Below are positions 16,438 to 23,166 of a DNA stretch of 32,368 nt, piece by piece (positions within the stretch are counted from its first letter, which is position 1; every line of letters starts with the position of its first letter). The DNA is from Candidatus Omnitrophota bacterium (GTDB taxonomy: Bacteria > Omnitrophota > Gorgyraeia > Gygaellales > Profunditerraquicolaceae). The notes beneath the pieces are model-generated. The model searched no databases. It saw nothing but the letters and a program-made list of their open reading frames with translations, and had not been told where the DNA came from. Position numbers and translations under genes: made by a program. The stretch covers positions 1 to 32,368 of the forward strand of contig JADHWA010000005.1 of assembly GCA_016783715.1 (NCBI GenBank), written 5' to 3'.

Positions 16438-17118
16438 ATGATGGAGAAAATGGAAGAGACTGTGCACAAGGATATTAACGCAGAAAAAACCTCTAAGAAG
16501 GTATCGGTAGTAATATTTAAACAAAGCATAATCCCGGTAATCATTGGGATATTAATTTTTGCCGCTTTCTGGTTTCTTTACGCCGAATACGGCCAGGCTT
16601 ATAGAAAACAATTAGATAAAGCAATCCAGATAATAATAATTCTCTTTGCTACTTACTGGACATATAAGATCGCTAGCGCACTGTTTGGCTGGTATGCCGC
16701 CAATATCGCGCGCAAGACAGAGACTACTCTTGATGACAGATTTATGCCCCTATTTAGAAGAATATCAGCTACTATTATCTGGACGATCGGCTTGATCATC
16801 CTCTTAAGCAAGCTCGGCGTCAATATAAATGCTCTGATTGCCACTTTAGGGATAGGCTCCTTAGCCATAGCCCTGGCTGCCCAGGATACCATCTCTAATA
16901 TAATCTCCGGTTTCTTGATCATGATCGACAGTCCTTTTTCAATAGGAGACACTATTAAGCTGCATACCGGAGAAAAAGTCAAGGTACTGGAGATCGGGAT
17001 AAGGCGCAGTAAATTCCTGGCGGAAGATAACGGTATCGTAATTATGCCTAATCTGGATTTAAGCAAGAGCAAAATCACAAACTATTCTAAAAATAGGGGA
17101 GAAAAAGACGATGTTTAA
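16438..17118 (+). CDS. small-conductance mechanosensitive channel, short form lacking the cytoplasmic cage
   Basis: MscS channels open on membrane tension and release solutes during hypo-osmotic shock. Three membrane helices are seen (about residues 29-48, 65-83 and 102-150, the last being the pore helix LGIGSLAIALAAQDTISN). The beta-domain follows with the family phrase DSPFSIGDTIKL and ends IVIMPNLDLSKSKITNYSK. The protein stops there at 226 aa, while E. coli MscS continues for about 100 residues of alpha/beta cage. The following gene begins within its last codons, leaving no room for a lost cage. It might still form a pore of altered filtering. Neighbours include disaccharide enzymes and peptide ligases. 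Confidence 0.88.
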   Translation: MMEKMEETVHKDINAEKTSKKVSVVIFKQSIIPVIIGILIFAAFWFLYAEYGQAYRKQLDKAIQIIIILFATYWTYKIASALFGWYAANIARKTETTLDDRFMPLFRRISATIIWTIGLIILLSKLGVNINALIATLGIGSLAIALAAQDTISNIISGFLIMIDSPFSIGDTIKLHTGEKVKVLEIGIRRSKFLAEDNGIVIMPNLDLSKSKITNYSKNRGEKDDV

Positions 17119-17761
17119 AGGAGCGATCTTTGATTTAGATGGTGTTATAGTCAATACGGTACCGCTTCATTTTGAGGCCTGGAAGAAGATGTTTTCGGAA
17201 TATAAAGTAAAATTTGATTTCCAAGACTATAAAGCAAAGGTAGATGGGATCCCCCGTTACGACGGAACAAAGGCAATCCTAAAAGGTCTTAGCGAGAAAG
17301 AAATAAAGGAAGCCGGGGATCGAAAACAAAAATTTTATTTAGAAAGTATTGAGAAAAACGGAGTGGAGGTGTATGATAGTAGCGTTGAACTGATCAAAGA
17401 ACTCAAATATAATAATATAAAAATTGCCTACGCCTCAGCGAGCAGAAACTGCAGAAAAATATTGGAGAAAACAGGGTTGAGTGGGCTGGGGGATGCGATA
17501 ATTGACGGTAATATTATAACCCGCGGTAAGCCAGACCCGCAGATCTTCCTTATGGCTGCAGAACAGATAAACTGCAAGCCTGCTGAATGTGTAGTCTTTG
17601 AAGATGCAGTGTTGGGGGTACAGGCGGCCATAAATGCCAAAATGGTTTGCGTAGGAATTGACCGCTACCAAAACTCCTTAAGGCTCGTAGGTGCAAATAT
17701 CATAGTAGAGGACCTCTCAGGGATAAGTTATACGCAAATCCTAAAACTCTTCGCAAAATGA
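17111..17761 (+). CDS. pgmB: beta-phosphoglucomutase (HAD family)
   Basis: This HAD phosphatase-fold enzyme converts beta-glucose 1-phosphate into glucose 6-phosphate. The nucleophile and acid are D8 and D10 in FDLDGVIVN; motif II is YASAS (about residue 109); K140 is in RGKPDPQ; and the metal-binding acids E164 and D165 are in VFEDAVLG. The VDGIPRYDG segment in the cap is typical of beta-phosphoglucomutases paired with GH65 phosphorylases. Length 216 aa is normal. It overlaps mscS by 8 bases and the GH65 gene by ATGA, so product (beta-G1P) and consumer are co-translated. Substrate use is inferred strongly from this pairing. Confidence 0.92.
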   Translation: MFKGAIFDLDGVIVNTVPLHFEAWKKMFSEYKVKFDFQDYKAKVDGIPRYDGTKAILKGLSEKEIKEAGDRKQKFYLESIEKNGVEVYDSSVELIKELKYNNIKIAYASASRNCRKILEKTGLSGLGDAIIDGNIITRGKPDPQIFLMAAEQINCKPAECVVFEDAVLGVQAAINAKMVCVGIDRYQNSLRLVGANIIVEDLSGISYTQILKLFAK

Positions 17762-20088
17762 AAAATTATTACGCCAAATATAATAAAGAATACAGCTGGC
17801 TGATTAAGGAGGAGGGAGGGGTAACCACCCTTCAGGGAATAAGAGAGTCTCAGCTGGCACTGGGAAACGGATTCCTGGGGAGCAGGTCGGTTCTGGAAGA
17901 AATACCTTATGATGCTAAACCCGGCACATATATCGCCGGCCTGTATGATACTGTCGGCTCACAGGTCGCAGAACTGATAAACCTGCCTAATCCATTTAAC
18001 TTCAAGATGACCGTTGATGGCGAAAAGCTCGGCGTTATCGCTATGAATACCTCAGAACATAAAAGAACTCTAAACTTAAGGCACGGCATCCTGTCGCGTT
18101 ATACCATATTCCGCGATACCAGAAACCGCAGGTATGACTACCAGAGCCTCAGATTTCTGTCGATGTCAGAGAAGAATATCGGGATCATGCAGATCGCTTT
18201 CACCGCATTGGATGCAGAAGCAAACATCTCTATTGAGACCGGTATCGATACCTCGGTCTCTAATGCCGGAACAGTAACTGAGGGCCGCAAGAAACACTTC
18301 AGGGTTAAAGAGCTGGGCCAATTTAAAAATGAGGGATTTCTGGTAACCGAAACATTCAACAAGGAATACAAAATAATCTTTAGAAGCGGCTTTTATTATC
18401 AGACTAACGGCAAGAAGACCTATGCCAAGGATAATGTATTTGAATTAAGGCTGCGTAAGAACCAAACGATTATATTTACCAAGGTATTTTGCATAGACTT
18501 CGTCTCAAAAGACTCCAGCCTGGAAGCTACTAAAAAATCATCAGAAAAAAAATTCAGAAAAGCATTTCACTCAAAGTTCACCAGAATTCTGAATAATCAT
18601 ATCAAGGCATGGGAAAACCTCTGGAGCCAGGCAGAGGTTTCTATTTGGGGAGCCCCGGAAGTAGAAAAGGTAATGCGTTTTAATATCTATCATATGCTGA
18701 TCTGCGCCAGGGGAGACAACGGCTTCTCCAGCATAGGAGCAAGGGCGCTAACCGGAGAAGGCTACAGAGGCCATATCTTCTGGGATACGGAGATATTTCT
18801 GCTTCCTTTTTATCTCTATACTTTGCCGGAGGTAGCCAGGAGTATGCTCCTATACCGCTATAAGAGACTTGGTGCAGCAAGAATAAGGGCCAAAGAACAC
18901 GGCTATAAAGGAGCAATGTTCCCATGGGAGTCTGCTGCTTCAGGCAGCGACCAGACCCCTGACAGGGCAAGGGATTTAGACGGAAGCGTAATTAAGATAT
19001 TTACCGGTCAGCAGGAACACCACATTACCGCAGATATTGCTTATGCCTTTTATCATTACTACAATGTAACGCATGACGAGAAGTTTCTTGCCGATTACGG
19101 CTATGAAATATTCTTTGAAACAGCAAGGTTCTGGGCATCGCGTGTTGAGTACAACAAGAAAAAGAAAAAGTATGAAATCAGGAATGTCATCGGGCCAAAT
19201 GAATTCCATGATAATGTAAATAATAATGCCTTCACTAATATCATGGCGAAGTGGAACTTAATCATCGCCTGCAAGATGAACGATAAGGCAAAAAAATATC
19301 ACCGTCAGGCCCTTAAAAGCTTATCTGAAAGAATTCAATTATCCGAGCAGGAAATAAAGGAATGGAGGCGGATCGCCGCACACATAACGCTCAAAATGGA
19401 CAAAAAACAGGTAATTGAAGAATTTGACGGCTACTTTAAGAAAAAGTTCATAAAAATCAACTCCTGGGACGAAAATAATCTACCGATAGTAAATAAAAAA
19501 ATAAGGGCAAAAGACTATAAAAAGACGCAGTTCGTAAAGCAGGCGGATGTCCTAATGCTATTATATCTGCTCTCTGATGTCTTTAACTACCGGACTAAAA
19601 AGAATAATTACGATTTTTATATAGAACGGACACTCCATAAATCATCCCTTAGCCTTCCGATCTATGCGATTATGGCGCTTTATACCGGAGACCGTGGCCA
19701 GGCCTACCGCTTCTTTAACACCTCAGCGCATGTAGATATAGCCAATATACACAGATCTACAGAGGACGGTATCCATGCGGCCTGCATTGGGGGTAGCTGG
19801 CAGGCTCTGATTAACGGGTTCGCCGGAGTACAGATAGAAAAAGAGATTCTCTCAATCAACCCGCGGCTTCCTTCCGGATGGAGAAAAATCCTCTGTTCGA
19901 TACATTGGAGAGACTCTCAGATTAAGTTGGAGATTGATGATCAAATGGTAAAGCTAAGGCTAACCGCAGCGCAAAATAAGAGGATTCGTTTAAAAATCTT
20001 TGGCAGGCTTTATAATATAAAGAAATCAACAGTTTTGACTATCAAGAAGGACAAAGCCGGGAAAAAAGAGCAATCGTATTATTTATGA
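17758..20088 (+). CDS. glycoside hydrolase family 65 disaccharide phosphorylase (maltose/trehalose/kojibiose type)
   Basis: GH65 phosphorylases split an alpha-linked glucosyl disaccharide with phosphate, inverting to beta-glucose 1-phosphate plus glucose. The general acid is E482 in IGPNEFHDNVNNNAFTN, at nearly the same position as in characterised maltose phosphorylases. An N-terminal beta-sandwich (LGNGFLGSR motif), the (alpha/alpha)6 barrel (HIFWDTEIF, PWESAASG) and a C-terminal beta-sheet domain are all present. Length 776 aa is typical. No signal peptide is seen, so it acts on cytoplasmic sugar. Adjacent pgmB routes the product to glycolysis. Whether the substrate is maltose, trehalose, kojibiose or nigerose cannot be decided from these motifs. 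Confidence 0.92.
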   Translation: MKNYYAKYNKEYSWLIKEEGGVTTLQGIRESQLALGNGFLGSRSVLEEIPYDAKPGTYIAGLYDTVGSQVAELINLPNPFNFKMTVDGEKLGVIAMNTSEHKRTLNLRHGILSRYTIFRDTRNRRYDYQSLRFLSMSEKNIGIMQIAFTALDAEANISIETGIDTSVSNAGTVTEGRKKHFRVKELGQFKNEGFLVTETFNKEYKIIFRSGFYYQTNGKKTYAKDNVFELRLRKNQTIIFTKVFCIDFVSKDSSLEATKKSSEKKFRKAFHSKFTRILNNHIKAWENLWSQAEVSIWGAPEVEKVMRFNIYHMLICARGDNGFSSIGARALTGEGYRGHIFWDTEIFLLPFYLYTLPEVARSMLLYRYKRLGAARIRAKEHGYKGAMFPWESAASGSDQTPDRARDLDGSVIKIFTGQQEHHITADIAYAFYHYYNVTHDEKFLADYGYEIFFETARFWASRVEYNKKKKKYEIRNVIGPNEFHDNVNNNAFTNIMAKWNLIIACKMNDKAKKYHRQALKSLSERIQLSEQEIKEWRRIAAHITLKMDKKQVIEEFDGYFKKKFIKINSWDENNLPIVNKKIRAKDYKKTQFVKQADVLMLLYLLSDVFNYRTKKNNYDFYIERTLHKSSLSLPIYAIMALYTGDRGQAYRFFNTSAHVDIANIHRSTEDGIHAACIGGSWQALINGFAGVQIEKEILSINPRLPSGWRKILCSIHWRDSQIKLEIDDQMVKLRLTAAQNKRIRLKIFGRLYNIKKSTVLTIKKDKAGKKEQSYYL

Positions 20089-20101
20089 ATGAGGTGAAAT
20101 A

Positions 20102-21280
20102 ATGGCAAAAAATAAATTAAGCATAGCGCATCTGCATTGGGGATTTCCGCCGGTGATCGGCGGCGTTGAAACACACCTGACAATTCTCCTCCCAGAGTTA
20201 GTGCGTCTGGGACACAAAGTTAACCTGCTAACCTGTCCCTTTGAGGACGTAAAAGCAGAAGATACCTACAGGGGAGTCGGAATTTACCGGCAGCCGATTA
20301 TGGATTTAAACTGGCTGGCAAAGCGCGGTGTAAACGGTATTACCGAGGAGGTCCGGACTACCTACAACAAATTTATAGATAATGTCAAGCCGGATTGCCT
20401 CCATGCACACAATATGCATTATTTCAGCAAAATTCATGCAATAGAACTTCAGAGAATCTCCCAGAAAAAAGGAATAGCTCTTTTTCTAACTGCGCATAAT
20501 GTCTGGGATGATAGCCTCTTTCTTGACATGATAAAAAGAGTTAAATGGACACACATCATTGCAGTAAGCCACTTTATCGCAAGAGAGATCATAGGAACCG
20601 GTTACAATCATAGGAATATCACGGTAATCCATCATGGAATCGACCAGAATATTTACTCTCCGAAAATCGATCCTTCGTCTATTTATAGAAAATATCCCGT
20701 GCTTAAAGGCAAGCGTGTGATCTTCCATCCTGCAAGAATGGGCCTGGCCAAGGGCTGCGATGTCACCATCAAGGCGCTACGTATAATCAAGAAAAGATTT
20801 CCTGATGTATTACTGATTCTCGCCGGCACAAAAAACATAATTGACTGGGGCTTGACACAGGAGAAAGATATTGCCTATATGGTAAGCCTGGTTAATTTTT
20901 TGGGCGTAAAGGATAACGTTCTGATCGACTCATATTCTTTAGATGATATGCCAAAACTATATGCGGCCTCATCCGTATGTGTTTACCCCTCAACAGCCTC
21001 AGAACCTTTTGGGCTGACTATGTTAGAGGCGCTTTCATCCGGTAAACCGATGATCGTAACCAACACAGGGGGAATGCCGGAGATAATTAAAGAGGGAGTT
21101 AACGGGTTTATCGTCCCAATTAAAGATTTTGAATCGCTGGCATCGCGGATCATACAATTATTAAGGGATGATGACCTGCGCGAAAGACTTGGTAATACAG
21201 GCCGCCAGATGGTTGAGCAGCAATACACCAAGGAGATAGTGGCGCATAACACACTCAATATCTATAAAAAATTCTGCTAA
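20102..21280 (+). CDS. GT4-family glycosyltransferase
   Basis: A GT-B fold retaining glycosyltransferase of CAZy family 4. The acceptor-side loop GGVETH is at residues 20-25, and the donor-side signature EPFGLTMLE gives the E-x7-E pair at E301 and E309, followed by TNTGGMPEII. Length 392 aa is typical. It is the last gene of the operon, 13 bases after the GH65 phosphorylase, preceded by AGGTGA and followed by a strong terminator. GT4 includes trehalose, sucrose and many lipid or polysaccharide transferases. Next to GH65 and pgmB, a disaccharide-synthesising role is possible but unproved; an envelope-glycan role is equally open. Confidence 0.88.
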   Translation: MAKNKLSIAHLHWGFPPVIGGVETHLTILLPELVRLGHKVNLLTCPFEDVKAEDTYRGVGIYRQPIMDLNWLAKRGVNGITEEVRTTYNKFIDNVKPDCLHAHNMHYFSKIHAIELQRISQKKGIALFLTAHNVWDDSLFLDMIKRVKWTHIIAVSHFIAREIIGTGYNHRNITVIHHGIDQNIYSPKIDPSSIYRKYPVLKGKRVIFHPARMGLAKGCDVTIKALRIIKKRFPDVLLILAGTKNIIDWGLTQEKDIAYMVSLVNFLGVKDNVLIDSYSLDDMPKLYAASSVCVYPSTASEPFGLTMLEALSSGKPMIVTNTGGMPEIIKEGVNGFIVPIKDFESLASRIIQLLRDDDLRERLGNTGRQMVEQQYTKEIVAHNTLNIYKKFC

Positions 21281-21309
21281 AAAAACTGGGGTAGTTTAAG
21301 ATATCAGGG

Positions 21310-21358
21310 ACCGCTTCTATTTTAAAGGAAAGGGCAAAAAAATAGAAGCGGTTTTTTT
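21310..21358 (+). terminator. strong intrinsic terminator of the ATP-grasp/GH65/GT4 operon
   Basis: ACCGCTTCTATTTT (21310-21323) pairs perfectly with AAAATAGAAGCGGT (21339-21352), followed by a T-run to 21358. It ends the operon 30 bases after the GT4 stop. Confidence 0.93.
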
Positions 21359-21411
21359 GGAAGCGTTTGCGTTTTTTTCTTGTAAAACGTTTATAAAAGT
21401 ATTAAATAAGC

Positions 21412-21454
21412 TTGACAGTTTTGCTTTTTCTTGATATGCTCTCTATATAGAGAG
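21412..21454 (+). promoter_or_regulatory. promoter with overlapping 16-bp palindrome
   Basis: TTGACA (21412-21417), a 17-base spacer and TATGCT (21435-21440) form a sigma70-type promoter. The perfect palindrome CTCTCTATATAGAGAG (21439-21454) starts inside the -10 box and covers the expected transcription start, an ideal place for a repressor. The first gene downstream encodes a MerR-like regulator, so autoregulation is plausible. Confidence 0.7.
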
Positions 21455-21690
21455 TGAGGGGAATAATTATCCATAACATATATCTTATCAAAGATTTAGC
21501 GAGAATAACAGGGTATTCTATCCATACAATCAAATACTATTTAAAAATTGGCTTAATCAAGGAGACCAGCCGAAGCCCTGAAACAAATTTTCGCTACTTT
21601 GACGATGCTACTGTAGATTCTTTAAAGAGGATCCGAGAATTCCGCAGACAGGGTAAATCGATCAAAACAATAGGTAATGAGCTATTATAA
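21454..21690 (+). CDS. small MerR-like helix-turn-helix regulator
   Basis: A MerR-type DNA-binding domain only: YLIKDLARITGYSIHTIKYYL is the helix-turn-helix and NFRYFDDATVDSLKRIREFRRQ the second half. At most 78 aa, it lacks any dimerisation coiled coil or ligand domain. The start is unclear because there is no ATG. GTG 21454 overlaps the palindrome and precedes the ribosome-binding site GAGGGG (21456-21461), whereas ATT 21466 lies four bases after that site. Homology would fit a start near the YLIKDL segment. The gene overlaps the ExeA-like ATPase by 14 bases and probably controls the secretin operon it heads. Confidence 0.8.
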   Translation: MRGIIIHNIYLIKDLARITGYSIHTIKYYLKIGLIKETSRSPETNFRYFDDATVDSLKRIREFRRQGKSIKTIGNELL

Positions 21691-22501
21691 AGTAATTGGA
21701 TTAGAGAAGGAACCCTTCTCAACCAGTCCCGACCCTCAGTTTTTCTATCATTCAGCCAGTCATCATACCGCCCTTAAACGTCTGGAGATCTCCCTGAGGC
21801 TGCGCCGCGGGTTAAATGTGATCTTAGGTGACGTAGGGACAGGCAAGACTACACTCTCACGCGTACTGCTGCAATCATTCAAGGAAGAACAAGACTTTGT
21901 CTTTCATATGATCCTTGACCCAAGCTTTAAATCAGAATTTCAATTTCTTTTGAGCCTGGTCAAGATGTTTAATATTACCCCGCAGTTTAAATCTACGCTG
22001 GATTTCAAGGAGGCGCTCCAGAAGTACCTATTTCAGGCGGGCGTGGAGGAGAATAAAACAATAGTCCTCTTAATTGATGAAGGACAGAAGATCACCACCG
22101 AAAACCTGGAAGTCCTAAGGACTCTATTAAATTTCGAGACTAATGAATCAAAGCTGCTGCAGGTAATTATTATGGCCCAGGTGGAGCTTCTGCCGAGAGT
22201 TAAGCGAATCCGTAATTTCTCAGACCGAATCGCTTTGAAATATACAATCAACCCCTTCGACGAAACAGAAACCAGAGAGATGATCGAATTCAGGCTAAGG
22301 GAGGCGGGTTTCCGAGAGCCGGGGGAGCTTTTTACGGATCAGGCGATACGCCTGATCTATCAACATACACAGGGCTATCCGCGCAGGATCTCTATGCTCT
22401 GTCATGATGCAATAGAGACTATCGTGATGAAGGAGCAGCCAAAGGTTGACGCAAAAATTATAGATTATTTAATCGCAGAAGAAGTAGGTGCCGGCATATG
22501 A
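21677..22501 (+). CDS. ExeA/GspA-like AAA ATPase
   Basis: ExeA/GspA ATPases help place the secretin in the envelope by acting with peptidoglycan-binding partners. The protein opens YKVIGLEKEPFSTSPDPQFF, the characteristic ExeA start, then has Walker A GDVGTGKTTL (51-60), Walker B IVLLIDEGQ, and an arginine-rich lid near QGYPRRISMLCHDA. At 274 aa it has only the ATPase domain. The C-terminal membrane helix and peptidoglycan-binding part of Aeromonas ExeA are absent, although the next gene begins with a cytoplasmic tail and a membrane helix. It overlaps both neighbours (14 bases and ATGA). Confidence 0.88.
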   Translation: MSYYKVIGLEKEPFSTSPDPQFFYHSASHHTALKRLEISLRLRRGLNVILGDVGTGKTTLSRVLLQSFKEEQDFVFHMILDPSFKSEFQFLLSLVKMFNITPQFKSTLDFKEALQKYLFQAGVEENKTIVLLIDEGQKITTENLEVLRTLLNFETNESKLLQVIIMAQVELLPRVKRIRNFSDRIALKYTINPFDETETREMIEFRLREAGFREPGELFTDQAIRLIYQHTQGYPRRISMLCHDAIETIVMKEQPKVDAKIIDYLIAEEVGAGI

Positions 22502-23133
22502 GAAAAGGTATCTCACCGGAAGAAAAGCTTTTAAACTTAATTAAGAACCAAAAGAAGAACCCAGGGCCCGGCATGGCAGGCGCCATAGAGATCAAAGGTA
22601 TTACCGGAGCCACCCCGGTGATTCGGGCTTCCGGGCAGATCGCCGAGTATATACCCAGGAGGTATTTCTCTCTTAAGCGCTTGCGAAAAATTTTCAGGCT
22701 GATCCTGGCGGTTTCATCGCTATATTTGCTATATACTTTTATAAATCCTGCGATCAACCTAAAGAAAACAGATACTACAGAGCCTCTTACGATACAGGCA
22801 AAGACTTCCAATATAGACCAGGATGATAATCTCAGGCCACTGGAGTTCTATCTTAAGGGAATTAGCGAAAAACAGATATTTGCCACCGCTGCAGCTGGCC
22901 TTGGCTCCTCCAGCACTGCCAAGAGCTTAAGCGACACAGATCTACTAAAGGAGATAAGTCTTGTGGGAATCATCGGAGGCGATGACCCGCAGGCGGCGAT
23001 AGAAGATAAAAAGATTCAGAAAACCTACTACCTAAAAAAGGGCCAATTCATACGGCAGTTCCAGATCGAAGATATTCAAGACGGAAAGGTTATCCTGGGT
23101 TACAGAGGGCAGAGTTTTGAATTTTATCTCTAA
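22498..23133 (+). CDS. gspC: GspC-like inner-membrane protein
   Basis: A cytoplasmic N-terminus (ISPEEKLLNLIKNQ), one membrane helix at about 66-84 and a periplasmic domain ending in a GspC homology-region-like fold (LVGIIGGDDPQAAIED, KTYYLKKGQFI, VILGYRGQSFEF). In type II secretion, GspC joins the inner-membrane platform to the N-terminal domains of the secretin, which is the next gene. Length 211 aa indicates no PDZ domain, as in short GspC/PilP-like forms. It overlaps the ExeA-like gene by ATGA. GspC versus a PilP-type or GspB-type connector cannot be settled from sequence alone. Confidence 0.75.
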   Translation: MRKGISPEEKLLNLIKNQKKNPGPGMAGAIEIKGITGATPVIRASGQIAEYIPRRYFSLKRLRKIFRLILAVSSLYLLYTFINPAINLKKTDTTEPLTIQAKTSNIDQDDNLRPLEFYLKGISEKQIFATAAAGLGSSSTAKSLSDTDLLKEISLVGIIGGDDPQAAIEDKKIQKTYYLKKGQFIRQFQIEDIQDGKVILGYRGQSFEFYL

Positions 23134-23166
23134 AAATACTTCCCTCAAAGATAATAAGGAGTTAAG

